Assembly (NCBI GenBank): GCA_024345305.1
Contig: BRON01000002.1
Span: forward strand, 2,976,001 to 3,040,000
DNA from: Mrakia gelida
Lineage: Eukaryota > Basidiomycota > Tremellomycetes > Cystofilobasidiales > Mrakiaceae
Direction: 5' to 3'
DNA: 64,000 nucleotides
Both the position numbers and the translations under genes were made by a program. The notes below the pieces were generated by a model that saw nothing but the letters and a program-made list of their open reading frames with translations, was not told where the DNA came from and did no database searches. This document shows positions 45,429 to 56,700 of the stretch, in pieces. The first letter of the stretch is position 1. Every line of letters starts with the position of its first letter.

Positions 45429-46279
45429 ATGAGCTCCTGGTTCTCCTTCCCTTCAGTCTACCCACTCAAGGTCAGCCCCCTACCCCCTTGCACGCTGGCT
45501 CTCGAACCCTCGACTGACAACCAACACGAACACGAAACATCAGGTCCGCTCCGACGCGCCTCTCAAAGCGACCCTTCGAATCGACCGCTCGACAGATCCA
45601 TGGGAGCTCTACCTCTCTGGTCCGGCGCTGGGCAAGAACAGCTTCCCTTTCACTGTAGGTAAGCCCTCCCCTCGCTCTCCCGCCTCCCGAACCCTCTCCG
45701 AGAAGACTGACTGAGCTTGGGTTTGGACGAGAGCAGAGTTCCCAAGCTTCTCCCTCGACGAGTTGAGTCGAGCTCAACTCCGCTTCCCTTCCTTCCTTCG
45801 TTTTGTCGAGCTCGAAGCTGACGAGCTCGCCTTTCTTTCGGTAGTGATCCCTTCCTCTTCACATGCCTTCAACTCCCTCCCAAGGGAGGGATGACCAACG
45901 AGAGTGGGAAGGTGAGCTTTTCCTCCCTACCGGCTCATGTTTCGAACGCGTTCGAGCTCAACACTCCCTCCCCTCTCCTCCCCTCCCCCCCTCCCTTCCC
46001 TGAGCGCAGGCCTTCATCTACACCTTCCCCCCACCCTCAACGCACGCCTCGTCGCATCGACGTCTGCCGGAGCTATGGGTTCATTGGCTGCCTAAACCAC
46101 CTCCTACAGGTTTAACGACAACAAAGTCGACGACGGAGGGGATTGGGAGGATGAGCTTGAGGCATCGAGGGGGGAGTGTGAAGAAGGAGGAGAGGAGGGA
46201 GGTTGAGGGGTTGGTGGGTGGGGATGAAGAGGAGGGGAGTGAGAGTGAGAATGGGAGTGGGAGTGAGGAGGAGGAGTGA
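45429..46279 (+). CDS. Unrecognised protein of about 190 residues with an acidic tail
   Basis: I do not recognise the family. Exon 45429-45470 (MSSWFSFPSVYPLK) joins in phase to an exon with VRSDAPLKATLRIDRSTDPW and ELYLSGPALGKNSFPF, then EFPSFSLDD with DPFLFTCLQLPPKGG, then an exon from about 46010 with AFIYTFPPPSTHASSHRRLP. The middle looks like alternating beta strands. The C-terminus is basic (RMSLRHRGGSVKKEERRE) and then very acidic (SESENGSGSEEEE), ending at TGA 46277-46279. One intron appears to use a GTTGAG donor. The 3' end faces the PLP-homeostasis gene 114 bases away. The exon chain keeps phase and has good splice borders, so coding is likely; function is unknown. Confidence 0.6.
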
Positions 46280-46393
46280 GTTTGGGTGGGCTGGGTGGGA
46301 GAAGGAGAGAAGCGGGATGAGAGATGTTGTTGTTGCTTGCTGTCGCAGTAGTAAGAGGGAAGAAAGGAAGACAAGATCACTCGTTCATTCTGA

Positions 46394-47862
46394 TCAAGGC
46401 TTCGTCGGTCGAGATCCAAAGATACTGCAGAAAGAGAGAGAACGAGGGAAAGAACAAGACGCGATCAGCTTCGTTCCATTTCGTTTCGCGTCCTCGTCGC
46501 GGCTCCCTCTCGCCGTCGACTCTCCGACACCTTCTCTAGAGGAGGCAAAGTAGACTCACCTAGTTCCAACCCGAACATTATCACTCCCCTCCCTCAAAGC
46601 CTCCTTGAAATCCGCACTCATCCCCATGCTCAACTCCAATCCTCCCCCCTCCTCCTCCTTCCTCCCCCAACTCCCCTTCCCAACTCCCTCCGTCGAACCC
46701 AGAATCCCCTCCAACACCTCCCTCGTCTCCACCAATCTCAAGAAATCAGGGTTCCGAGTCCCCTCCGCATGACTCGCCTCGAAACTCCCGATGGTCATCA
46801 GCCCCAGCAACCGGAGGTGAGGACACTCCTTCACTACGTGGAGGGCAAGCGCAACGATCTCGGGAACCTCGGTGGGGTCTGAGGGGGTGGGAGAAGAGGA
46901 GAGGGGTGGGATTCCAGATTTGTTGGATTCGGAGGAGGTGTTGATTTGAAGGAAGACGTTGAGGGGAGCTGGGTGGGGAGGGGAGATGGTGGCGAGGGAG
47001 GCTTCGAGGAGGGTGGCTTTCTTGAGGGATTCGAGGGATTCGAGGGCGAAAAGGTTGGGGATGGCTGCATCGAAACGTAGAACCAAAGGTGGTTGAATCA
47101 GTGGGGGTCGAGCGGAGGGAAGGAGAGGGAAGACAAGGGAGGTCGGGGAGGAGATCGAAGGTGAGGAAGGACGAAGAGGAGTCGAGACGACTCACCAGTG
47201 GCGAGCTTGACCTTGTTACTTTGAAGGTTTCCGACGAAGTGCCATTGGATGTCCTTGGGGAGCTGGAGAGACGAGATGGGCGAGCTCGAAGTCAGCCATC
47301 GAGTTCAGCCCAAGGGAGGAGGACGAGCTCGGACGAGCTCGACGACGTTCCGTTCGATCTCGTAGGTTCAAACTCACCTCCTTAGCCTTATCGGAAAGCT
47401 CCTGAATGTAGTTCTCTCCAAAGTGACGGTGCCCAGCGTCGTAGAGAGCCATGATATCGGACGAAGGCTTGATCTGAGGAGAGGTCGAGTCACGAAAGAG
47501 AAGCAGAAAGGGAAGGGAAGCGAAGGTCAGCTCGTTCGTCCTTCCTTCTTCGTCGAATAGAGATCTCTCGTCCCATCGGCAAAGAACGAACCTTCGAAAT
47601 AGCTACGAGTCGGGACTGTAGAAGCAGACGAATATTGTCAGCTTAAAATCAGAGCTCAGGACGAGGAAGGAATCGACCAAGTTACCTTCTCTGTTCCAGC
47701 TGATCGGACCTCTGCGAGAACTCCATCGATGTTCTCCTTGAGCTCAGCAGCACGCTCAGGAGTGTAAGAAAGACTGGACATCGTTCGGATCGGTTGAGGG
47801 AAGAGTAGACGTGGTTTGGAGAGGGTTGACGATAAGAGTTTGGTTGCTGCTCGAATCTGCAT
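46394..47862 (-). CDS. Pyridoxal phosphate homeostasis protein (YggS/PLPBP family)
   Basis: PLP-binding TIM-barrel protein that buffers cellular vitamin B6 (yeast YBL036C, human PLPBP). Coding blocks are [28 protein letters not shown] with the PLP-lysine segment, [69 protein letters not shown] and VRVGTSIFG; the last of these comes from a final small exon ending at TGA 46394-46396. Two ATGs are possible. The one at 47781 ([10 protein letters not shown]) matches the usual family start. The one at 47862 adds [20 protein letters not shown] and seven more residues, Arg/Lys/Ser-rich with no acidic residue, like a mitochondrial presequence. The longer form is given here. The GNAT gene starts 96 bases away on the other strand. 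Confidence 0.92.
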
Positions 47863-47958
47863 GCACGTTGAGAGCGAACAGAAGGAGGACGTCGAAATCG
47901 AGCGCTTCTTTCAGCCCACCGTCGTGCTTGTTCCGTTGACCACGACAGTCGAGGAAAC
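47863..47958. promoter_or_regulatory. 96-bp divergent promoter, PLPBP and GNAT genes
   Basis: Only 96 bases separate the two outward-facing ATGs (177 if the PLPBP start is at 47781). Both transcripts must start within or beyond this gap, so leaders are short or overlap. No TATA box is visible. Confidence 0.5.
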
Positions 47959-49021
47959 ATGGAATCGTCGGAAACACCACCGTCTGACTCTCAGAGCTCT
48001 TCTTCAGACCTCACTTATCGTTTGGCGACCTGGAACGACGAAGAGGAGCTCAGGAAGATGAGGGTCGCTTGTGGTGAGCTCGACTCTTCCTTCTCTCCTC
48101 TCTTTCGTTCCCCTTCGTTCAGCCAGCTCAGCTAAGCCTTCCTTCCTTCCTTTTTGTCAGGTTGGGGAGAGGATAGTATACCAGGTCGTTTATGTCGTTG
48201 CGAGCTGGGAATCGAGTTTCTGTGCATCTTCTTCCTCGGACTCGTCCCCGTTGGGATGTGAGTCGCCGTCTCTTCGTCTCTAGCCTGCCCAGCCTGCTCA
48301 GCAGCTGAAAACGACTTTTGATTCCTACAGGGCATCCATCGAAACAGTCGACAGTGGAGGAAACGACCGAGACCTGTGCGATCTCGCCACTGGGAGAGTG
48401 ATGATATGTTCGTTTCTTCTTCTCCCGTCCGTCTGCCGTCGTCGTCGTCTTCGCTGACTCCTCTCTGCTCTTTCCCATGCAGCCGCTCTCTTCATCTACC
48501 CATCTTTCCAAGGCCAGAATCTAGGCAACCGAGTTCGCCCTTCGTCTTCTCTCTCTCGCCCGCTCCCCTGCATCTCTCGAACTCACCTCCCATCGTCGTC
48601 GCTTCCACAGATCATGGACCTCCTCGAGCTCGAATGCTCCTACCTCGGCTTCAAAACGTGCACAGTACACACCATGCCCTTCGAGGAAGATGGGGAAACG
48701 GAAACCAAGACGATGAAGTGGTATCGGAGACGAGGATACGTTCCGATCAAGGTCTGTCCGCTCGTTCGCGACGACGCGTCCTTTCTCGCTCGAGCGACCC
48801 TTTTGAGCTAACCGCTGCGTTATCGTTTGACGGTGGAACAGGGACATGAGATGAGGTATGGGATCGTGCTGTCAGCGTTCCTCGAGAAGAAGGTAGGACT
48901 TCGTCCGGAAGACGGGTCGACGCAACCCGAGTGGAGGGTGGGACGAGCGTGGGATCCTCCTTTGGAGTCGGTGGTGGAGGAGGTGAGGAGGTCGTTTGCG
49001 TCAGAGATGGATAAACACTAG
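47959..49021 (+). CDS. GNAT-family N-acetyltransferase
   Basis: Acyl-CoA N-acyltransferase fold. Exons start with MESSETPPSDSQSSSSDLTY and RLATWNDEEELRKMRVACG, then GLVPVGM and ASIETVDSGG. The core follows: LCDLATGRVMIC, then SLFIYPSFQGQNLGNRVMDL (the strand leading into the CoA-binding Q/RxxGxG/A turn, here QGQNLG), then LLELECSYLGFKTCTVHTMP and WYRRRGYVPIK, the typical late GNAT motif. The C-terminal exon reads EMRYGIVLSAFLEKKVGL and stops at TAG 49019-49021. The substrate cannot be told from sequence. The intron near 48270-48330 and others are 60-90 nt with CTGAC or equivalent. It is divergent from the PLP homeostasis gene. Confidence 0.82.
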
Positions 49022-49300
49022 ATTGAACGTTTGCGCACGAGCAAGAAGGTCGAAGCTGAGCGACCGAGGACAAAGCGAAAGGACGAGTCGCGTCGACAGC
49101 TAGCTCGACCGCCGTTCTTCCTCGTCTCGTCTCGCCTCGCCTCCCTTCTCTCCAGATCTCGAAACGCCCCAGATCGGTACGTTTCGTCATAATCATCATC
49201 ATCTTCGTAGTAAATCATAAACCACCTCCTCAACCCACCCACCTCCCTTCTCTCCCCTCCCAACCCTGCTGGTCGTCTCCTCGCTGGCTCGTTCACTCGC

Positions 49301-50931
49301 TCACTCCCCAACACACCTCCTCACCGCCCGTCCCTTCTTCGCCTCCCTCTCCACCAGCCCCGCAAAGAACCTCACAATATCCCCATCCAACTTTGCCCAC
49401 TTCTCCAACCTTTCCACAGGCTTCGGGTCCAAATCAATCACCTTCACCGACACCTCCCTCCTCCGCTCTCCCTGTACACCACCAACGGGCACTCGGAAAA
49501 TAAGCGAGCAATCCTTGAACGCTGCTGAAAGGAGGAAAGCGATGATCGTTTCCCTCTCCGTCCAGTCCTCGGGAGGCGGAGGGCTGGTGGTGGTGAGGGA
49601 GCGAACGAACTCAGCGAACTCGTCGAGGTTGGGTTGAGGGATGTCTTTGAGATCGGTCGTGAAGGAGGAGGATGAGCGGAGGAGGGAAAGGAGACCTTCG
49701 ATATCGAGTGGGTCGAGGGAGGATTGGAGGTGGGCGAGACGAGGGAAGATGGGGGAGGTGGTTAGGTGGGGGAGGAAGAGGGTTGAGAAGAGGTGGAAGA
49801 GGGAGGGGAGGGTGAGGGTTGAGGTTGAGGTTGAGGTTGGGGGTGAGAGGAGGTGGGAGAGGGAGGAGGGCTGGGAGATGTGGGTCGAGAAGGTGGGTCA
49901 GTGTGTGGAAGGACGGGAAGAGAAGAGAGGATAAACGTGAGCGAGAACAAGAGGACGCGTCGAAAACGAACCTCTCTGGGATCAACGATCTTTCCGTCGA
50001 CGAACAACCTCAGACTGTTCCCTTGGCCGTTGTCCTCGATCCATCCCACCCAGAGCTGTTCCAGAGCTCGCCTCACTCGCGGTTCGTCGCCGGAGTAGAG
50101 GTCGATTGGGCAGTAGTCGGAGACGACGGTCGGATGGGACGAGTCCGTGGGAGAGGCGGAGGAGGAGGCTTTGGAGGCTTTGAAGGGTCGATGCATGCAC
50201 GTTCGGCAGTATGTCGTCTTGAAGGGTTTGGTGGATTCCGAGAGGTGGGTGGGAGAAGGGAAGAAACCCCATTTCGGCTGAAGAACGAGAGGATCAGCGA
50301 CGCGTCTCTCTTGTCGATCTCGAACGCTCCTCCTCCAACGCAACCGAAGGGAAAGAGAAAGTTCCAACTCACCTTAATCTCAACAGCCAACACCCTCCCC
50401 TCACCCTCCCTCTCCCCCGTCAAATCATCCACCAACAACTCCACCCTGCTCTCCTTATCGATCCCTCCTCCCTCCGCCTCCCTCCTCCACTCCGCCCTCC
50501 TCCCAGCACTCCTCTCCTCCAGTTCCTCCAAGAAAGCTCTTTCCAGCCGAACAGGTTCCTGACCAGGCATGAACTCCTCTGTGAGGAGAGGGAGCATGAC
50601 TTCGTTCCGGAAGAGGGTGGACGGGTCTTGAGGCGGGTGGTTCTGGTCTGGGTCTGAGGGGAGGTGAGGAGGAACGGGATCTGGACGAGAGGTTTTGCTG
50701 ATTCGGAGGACTTTGGAGTTGAAGGAGGGGTTGGAGGGACCGTGGTAGCGGAAGACCATGTTGGCTCCTCCTGGAAAGAGAGAGAAGGAGAGGGAGGAAG
50801 GAGGGTCAGCGAGGAGGGAAGGAGGGAGGTGGTGAGCTTCACTCGAAGGAGGGAGGGAAGATGAGCTTGCCTTCGGACGAGTAGAGCCAGTCTTGGGCTG
50901 ATGTTGATGCGACGGTCTTCATGGAGGTCAT
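49301..50931 (-). CDS. IPK1: Inositol-pentakisphosphate 2-kinase (Ipk1)
   Basis: Makes phytate (IP6) from IP5, needed for nuclear mRNA export. The start MTSMKTVASTSAQDWLYSSE at 50931 leads into GGANMVFRYHG, the ATP-binding glycine segment. To join these in frame, the first intron must start with GCAAGC (a GC-AG intron) and end TTCCAG before 50775. Later blocks are VLRISKTSRPDP, FMPGQEPVRLERAFLEEL, VLAVEIKPKWGF, FKTTYCRTCMHRPFK (the Cys/His zinc segment), SDYCPIDLYSGDEPRV and the C-terminal VKVIDLDPKPVERLEKW, where DLDPKP is the conserved kinase end motif. The stop is TGA 49301-49303. A Ser/Thr/Pro-rich insertion lies around 49750-49900. Confidence 0.92.
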
Positions 50932-51415
50932 GGTGAGTAGGGAAGAGCTGCAGACGGCGAGGGGAGTGGGTCAACGAGGTGTAACGTCAGAGAAGAAGGG
51001 GGCAGGGAGGAGGAGGAAGACGAACCTGAGGTGGAGATGGAAGAGCGTCTTCCGAGAGCTACGAAGCGAGAGGAAGTTTTAAAAGGAGCCCAGTCGAAGA
51101 ATAGAGACCCAGATACGTCCTAGAGGTGTCGATATATACGAGCTGCTGACGGTCGGAGGCAGAACGCACTGACCAAGGAGGGGAGGAGAGGTCGATTTCA
51201 AGTTGACCTTCAACTCCCACGACCTCCTTCCTTCTATCTTCCCCCCTCCTTCCCTTCGTCCCCGTCTTCCCTCCTTCTCTCGCTCATATCTCGAACAGAC
51301 CCAGCCTCACCCGCTCCTCGAAATCTTGGAACCCGCTCTTTCGTTCCTCGTCCAGCAGCAGCCACCTTCTCTTCGCTCTCTCTCTCGATCAGCTCTCCTC
51401 TCCTCCTCCTCCTCG
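50932..51415. other. Divergent promoter region, IPK1 and RING-protein genes
   Basis: About 480 bases between outward-facing starts. The first half on the plus strand is purine-rich (leader of IPK1), the second half pyrimidine-rich (leader of the RING gene). A TATATA stretch lies near 51132-51136. Nothing else recognised. Confidence 0.45.
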
Positions 51416-53579
51416 ATGGACTCGACTCCCGTCTTCACCGACTTCCTCGCTTGCGAAGTATGCTGGAAGGACCTCAACTCAGATGACCCCATTCCCTTCT
51501 GGATCTCATCGTGCGGACATCTAACTTGCAACGATCATGTCGACCACCAACCGGGTCAGTACACCTTCCCTCCCTCCAGACGAGAGAGAGCTGACTTCTC
51601 CGAGAGGACGAGAGGGATTGAACTCGTTCGTTCGTTCTTCCCTCTCTGCTTTGGCGATGGGGTGGTGGGATGCTTTCGGCTGGACGAACAGATCCTATGA
51701 AACGATGCTCAAAGTGTGGGACGGAAGGAATCTCAGTCGAGATGTTTGGTCCCAACGTGAGCTCGCACTCCTCCTTCGAAGCTCAACACTCTTCCTCGAA
51801 CGACGCTGACTCGTCATTCACTACCTTCCTCGGCCCCTTCCAGCTCTCGAAGGAGTTCGCTACCTACTTCCAACAGACGCCAGACTCGCTGTTCACTCTC
51901 CACTCCACCGTCCTGGTCAGTCTTTTGAACTTCGCAGCTCGACCGACGACCGTTCCTCTCGAAGCTGACCCCCTGTCTTCTTCGTTCTCCGCTGCTTCAT
52001 GGTCAACAGTATCAGCAGCAATACCTCTTCAACCTGGTTCTCTTCTTCAAAGACAAGGTCGTGAAGCAGAAGGTCCGTTCGACTCGCTCCTCTCTCGTCT
52101 CGTCCCGAAACTGACTCGACGCGTCCTTCTTCCTCAGGGAGTTCTCGACGAGGTCAGAGGTCGACTCGCAGCGGGTCAGGAGAGTGTTAAGTAAGCACAT
52201 ACCTCGATCTTCTTCCCCTTCGTCTCTCTTTAAAACTTTAACCGATTTCGATCTCGGTGTGCGTCCTCGCAGGAGAGTCCAGGAGCTCGAAACGGAGGTC
52301 GCTCGTCTTCGATCCAAGCTCGATCAACGCAACAGTCGAATGGGACCTCCTTCTCTTCCCGGAAGCAGCGTCGATGGAGATGTCAGGAAGAGGACTCGAG
52401 ATGTGGGGATGCACAGTGATCCGTGAGTCGCGTCTTCTCTCGAGATCTCTTCGTCGCGTCGTGTGCGAAACGAAGTTGAGCTGACTCGACTCTCTCTTTC
52501 GTAACTTCCGTTGCCACAGCACTCATCATCGAGCTCCCAGTTCCACCGGATCCCTCACCAACGTCCTTCCTCCTCATCGTGTCTCTCTTCAGCCCTCGAA
52601 ACGAATCCCGAGTGCGGCAGCTGTCGCGACGGTCGATTCTCGCGTCAATCGAGATCCTGGTCCTGGTGGTGGAGGTGGGAGAGGTGGAGGAGACGAGAAC
52701 GGTGCAACGGGTATCGTTCGACCTGCTTTCGCTCTCGGGTGAGTCCTCTCGACTCCAGCTTCTCGTTCGAAGCGCATACATGCGTCGAGATGGACGCGTC
52801 GCTGACTCTCCTTCCTTCTCTCTCTCTCCGTTCGCAGTCAATACGCCTACAACCCGAATCGTCGAGCCTCAGCCACTCCAGTCCAACGATCCTACTCCGA
52901 CGCGAACACCTACCAACAACAGCAGCAGCAACAGCATCAGGTCATCCAAATCCCTCCAATCCCTTCTCGAATCCCTTCTCGACTCGGTCATCACCCACCT
53001 TCGACGCCGATGCCTTCTCGATCTCAAGCTCCATCTCGAGTCTCGAACCAAGCGACAGCAGGAGGAGGACCTTCGATTCGAGCCATGACGACGCCAGCGA
53101 TCCAGCATCGACCGACGAGTGTCGTTCAAAGTCATCGTCGTGAGTCAAGTCTCTCTCTCCCTTTTTCTTCCTCTTCCTCTCTTTTCCAGCCCTTTCTTCT
53201 CGTCGCTAACCGATTTCTACTCTCAAAATCTTCATCAGACTCCTCCTACCACCCTCAACAAGCCCAATTCCCTCCTCCTCAACCTCAGCCTCAACGCCAG
53301 CCTCCTCCTCCAGCCACTCCTCGTCCCTCCACCGGTGCTCGAATGCCCTTCTACCCCAACGGAAACGCCGATCAAGGAGGAGGGACCTACGGACAGACTC
53401 CTGGAGGGAGACCGTCGAGCAGGATGATGATCGAAGAGTACGATTTCGATCAAGAGGGGTTCGGAGAGCCTGTGCGAGGAGGAGGACGAGGAGGGTACGG
53501 GGCGAGTCAGGGAGGGGGTGGAGCTCCGTTCGGTGGGGGTGGTGGTGGGATGAACGGGAGGGGGTACATGCCGAGGTGA
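51416..53579 (+). CDS. RING-finger coiled-coil protein, Zip3/HEI10-like
   Basis: The N-terminal RING starts MDSTPVFTDFLACEVCWKDL, with CEVC, then WISSCGHLTCNDHV (C-G-H-x2-C) and, in the next exon, RCSKCGTEGISVEMFGPN. After it come LSKEFATYFQQTPDSL, YQQQYLFNLVLFFKDKVVKQ, and a coiled coil (VQELETEVARLRSKLDQRNS). A long low-complexity tail is rich in Gln, Pro and Gly (QYAYNPNRRASATP, then GGGRGGYGASQGG). Early RING, a short linker of P..x-Q-style residues, a coiled coil and a disordered tail match the Zip3/HEI10/RNF212 crossover-regulator layout, which are SUMO or ubiquitin ligases in meiosis. That assignment is from architecture only. The stop is TGA 53577-53579. Several exons are small with regular phase. 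Confidence 0.7.
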
Positions 53580-54016
53580 GGAGGAGGGAAAGAGGAGGGA
53601 GGGAGGGACGACGCGTCGTCCAAGTTCGGGTCGATCTTTCTTTGCTTTTTCGTGTTTCGCTCGTCGTGTTTTGTTTTTCTTTTCGCCGTGGCTCTCTCTT
53701 TTGGCTCTCATCGTTCATGTTGAATCCACGATCATAATGACGACGACGAAAGTCTCGACTCATTCCGACCGTTCGAGCGAAGGAAGAGAGGTCGCGTCGA
53801 GCCTTTCTCATCTCGTTGACTGATGCTCCAACTCGCTTCCCACCCCCAGTCTCGAAAGCAAAGATAAACACATATGTCTATTACGTCTAGCCAGTCAGTC
53901 TAACGTCGTCGTTTCCCTCTTTCCTCCTCTCTTCGTCTCCTCTCCTCCCTCTCCTCTCTTCTCTCGCTCAACAACCACCTCTCTCCCACCTCCCACCTCT
54001 GAGCTCTATATCCGCG
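53580..54016. other. Convergent 3' flanks, RING gene and SAM-carrier gene
   Basis: The two genes end toward each other with 437 bases between stop codons. The sequence holds T-rich runs near 53630-53700 (likely 3' end of the plus-strand transcript) and C/T-rich runs near 53910-53990. No gene seen. Confidence 0.5.
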
Positions 54017-55504
54017 CTACACAACATCCTTCAACAGCCCAGCCGAAGCCTCGTAAACACCCAGGAACACAGCTCCTCCCGCCGAGATCCAAAGGGTCCT
54101 CGGAACGACACCAGAGAAGAGCGCGCCGGCACCTTCAGTTTGCGCTATACGAGCTAGACGGGAGGGAATGGAGAGGAAGGATTGGGATTGGAGGGTGCTT
54201 GGGACGGCGGAGGTGGGGGTACTGAGGGAGGGGACGAGCTTGGGGTTCTGAGGTGAAGCAAGACGGAGGGAAAGAGGATGGTCAGCGTGTGAATCGAACG
54301 GACGAAGCGACGCGTCTGGCCCTCTCCCTTCCCTCCTCCGCGCCGGAAACCAGACAAGGGAAGCAAGAAAGGATGACGAATGCGTGCTCACCTTAACCTC
54401 CAACATAACTCTCGTCTTCACTACATCCAGCGGCGTAGTGAGAGCAGCAGCGACTCCTCCCGCGACGGATCCACATAGAGCTGCTTCGTGAGGCAAGGGC
54501 TTCCGATCCAGGAAGGGCTCGGTTGCCAGCGTTGCTTTTAGGTATTCGTAGAAGGGGAATTGGATGGAGGTGAAGGGGATCTAGACACAACCCAAAACGA
54601 AAGGCGAATGAAAAGAGAGAAGGGCGAGGCGATGGTGAGCTTTCATTCGCTCCTCTCCGAGCTCGACCCACTCCCTTCCTCCCTCCCCTTCCCTCCCTCC
54701 TGAAGATGGAACGCTGAGGACTCACCTCCCTCGCCACAGTCATCCCAAACCCTCTACTGAACCCTCTGATCCCCTCCGTCCTCCAAACCATCTTCGCAGC
54801 CTCCAAACTGCTGCCCTTAAGGCCGTACACGCTCGTCTGAGCTCGAGTTTTGATGACCTCTGTTGGGACTCGGATGAGGCAGGCGACGAGCTCTCCTGAA
54901 CTTGCTGCGAGCATGTGGACCAGAGGTGCGGAGAGGGAGGGGAAGAGGACGGGGAGAGTGTGGTTCTTGAGGGTTTCGTAGGTTGTGAAGAAGGCGGCGG
55001 CTGGAGGAGACGAAGGGAAGGGAGGTGAGCTCACACGAGCTTGGAGGAAGGGAAGGAGATCGACTCGGAAGAGGCTTCGGCGAAGATGGAAAAACTTCAG
55101 AGGAGAAGAGGAGGAAAAGCTTACCTCCTGGCGCTCCTCCTACGAATACTGATCCGATCCCCTTGTAGACCCCCTTGAAGCCTCCGCTCTTGATGAATCC
55201 TTCCTTCGATTGGAGTCGAGTTTTGAACGTGTCGATGGGGAAGAACAGGAGATCTACAGAGAGGCCTGAAAGAGCTCCAGCCTGTCGTATGCACACCAGC
55301 ACGAGAACCGAACGAGATAGAGCGAAGATGGCAGGGAAGGCAAGAAGAGAGGGTCAAGATGATGTCGGCCGATGTTGAGCTCGCGAGAGAAGTGAGTCGA
55401 CGAGAAGGGAAGCGAGGAGAGGGACGAACGAGGAGAGCTTGAGGGAAAGTTGGACGGGATGAGGACGCTACTGATGGGGGGAGAGGGGAGTCCAAGGAGG
55501 TCAT
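54017..55504 (-). CDS. PET8: Mitochondrial S-adenosylmethionine carrier (Pet8/SLC25A26 type)
   Basis: Inner-membrane carrier that brings SAM into mitochondria. The start is ATG 55504 (MTSLDSPLPPSVASSSRPTF then PQALL). Six transmembrane helices in three repeats follow, each with the carrier signature: GLSVDLLFFPIDTFKTRLQS in repeat 1, LIRVPTEVIKTRAQ in repeat 2 and ALTTPLDVVKTRVML in repeat 3. AAFFTTYETLKNHTLPVLFP and IPFTSIQFPFYEYLK are the even helices. FFPIDTxKTRLQ and RVPTEVIKTRAQ in this form are typical of SAM carriers. The protein ends SGVVPRTLWISAGGAVFLGV and YEASAGLLKDVV at TAG 54017-54019. Introns use GTTCGT or GTGAGC donors. It is divergent from the F-box gene at 55660, with 155 bases between starts. 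Confidence 0.92.
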
Positions 55505-55659
55505 GATGCCGAGAAAAGGAAGGGATAGATGGTCGTGAGGGAGAGGGAGTTGGAGGGGAGGTGAAGGGAAGACGGAGAAGGTCGAAAGCTCATCTAGTTC
55601 CTTCGTGACTTCCATCTCCTCCTTCCTCCCTTTTTATAGTCTTCTCCCTCGATCAACGC

Positions 55660-56700
55660 ATGGCTCGTTCTCGATCCCTCCTCTCTCTCAACCAGGACGT
55701 CCTTCTCGACATCCTCTCCTACCTCCTCGTCGACGCTCCTCCCAAACGAAATCGAGCGGCCGTCCTTCGAACCTGCACTCTCCTCCACGAGTTGGGACTC
55801 CCTCTTCTTTATCAAGTCGTCGATCTTAAGGGATACAGAGACGGGTGCATTCTGCCAGAGCACTGGGAGACGTTGTTTGGTCAAGGAGGCGTCCTGATCG
55901 AGGGAGGGAGGACGGACGAGCTCGCGAGGACGGTGAAAGAGCTGAGGTTGGGCGGAGACTGGTCTGGTGACAAGAAAGACCTAGCAGCAGATGGTGAGCA
56001 CCGATCAGTGAATAGCGAAGAACTTTCGAGCCGGTCTAGCTCACCTTGTCAACCCTTTTCTCTCCAAACAGCCTCGAGACCGAGGATCCAAAAGGTCTCC
56101 CTCCCCTCCTGCTCTCGACTCATCGTCGACCTCTGGTACATCGAGAATTACCATCAGTCCCTCTTCGCACCCCTCACTTCTCAGCTCCCCATCCGACATC
56201 TCCAAATTCAGTACAGACCCGATCCCTTCGACCCATCCAACGAATTCAAGTCTCTCGCTTTGTTACCCCTATCGACCTTGTCCTCCCTCCTCTTCAACAA
56301 GCCCTCCCACCAGCCTTGGAATGACCTTCAGACCGTCGTCTTCGAACAGATCATTTGTTTCGAGACTTTGAATGCCTGGAGCTTCAGGGACGGCGATCCT
56401 CGTCCTCTTTTGTCGCCTCAGTGGTCGTTCCAGCTTCTCGTCTTTGAAGTCACACCCAGTCCAAGCTTCATCTCTCAACACGCTGGGATGCTGTTCAAAT
56501 ACCTTCGTCCAAGCGGAATATTGATTGATACGGGGAAGATCGAATTGAGGACGAGTGGGCCGGATGCTGGGAAGTTCGAGGAGGGGTTCAGGAAGAAGAT
56601 CGCGGAGGGACCGCTCGACGCGTCGCACAGGAGGAACCTCGATTTGGTTGTGTTCGTTGGAGAGGATGGGCAGGAGAGGAGGTTGATCGAGTACTCTTGA
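55660..56700 (+). CDS. F-box family protein
   Basis: Exons 55660-55993 and 56072-56700 join at the same phase-1 site (after ADG) as the other family members. MARSRSLLSLNQDVLLDILS and RTCTLLHELGLPLLYQVVDL form the F-box. Then come HWETLFGQGGVLIEGG, RTVKELRLGGDWSG, the intron, KVSLPSCSRLIVDLWYIEN, IRHLQIQYR, WNDLQTVVFEQ, SFQLLVFEVTPSP, LRTSGPDAGKFEEGFRKKIA and the ending VVFVGEDGQERRLIEYS. It is closest to the genes at 20496 and 12252. An SCF substrate adaptor role is inferred from the F-box; no target is known. It begins only 155 bases from the SAM-carrier start on the opposite strand. Confidence 0.85.
   Translation: MARSRSLLSLNQDVLLDILSYLLVDAPPKRNRAAVLRTCTLLHELGLPLLYQVVDLKGYRDGCILPEHWETLFGQGGVLIEGGRTDELARTVKELRLGGDWSGDKKDLAADGEHRSVNSEELSSRSSSPCQPFSLQTASRPRIQKVSLPSCSRLIVDLWYIENYHQSLFAPLTSQLPIRHLQIQYRPDPFDPSNEFKSLALLPLSTLSSLLFNKPSHQPWNDLQTVVFEQIICFETLNAWSFRDGDPRPLLSPQWSFQLLVFEVTPSPSFISQHAGMLFKYLRPSGILIDTGKIELRTSGPDAGKFEEGFRKKIAEGPLDASHRRNLDLVVFVGEDGQERRLIEYS

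Noticed and set aside
44645..45430. Long plus-strand frames after CDC25 (Ser/Leu/Phe/Pro rich)
   Set aside because: They mirror the CT-rich composition and have no protein features.
46280..46553. Extra C-terminal exon of the unrecognised gene at 45429
   Set aside because: A GTGAGT...GCAG pair could extend it, but the region is covered by the last exon of the PLP homeostasis gene on the other strand.
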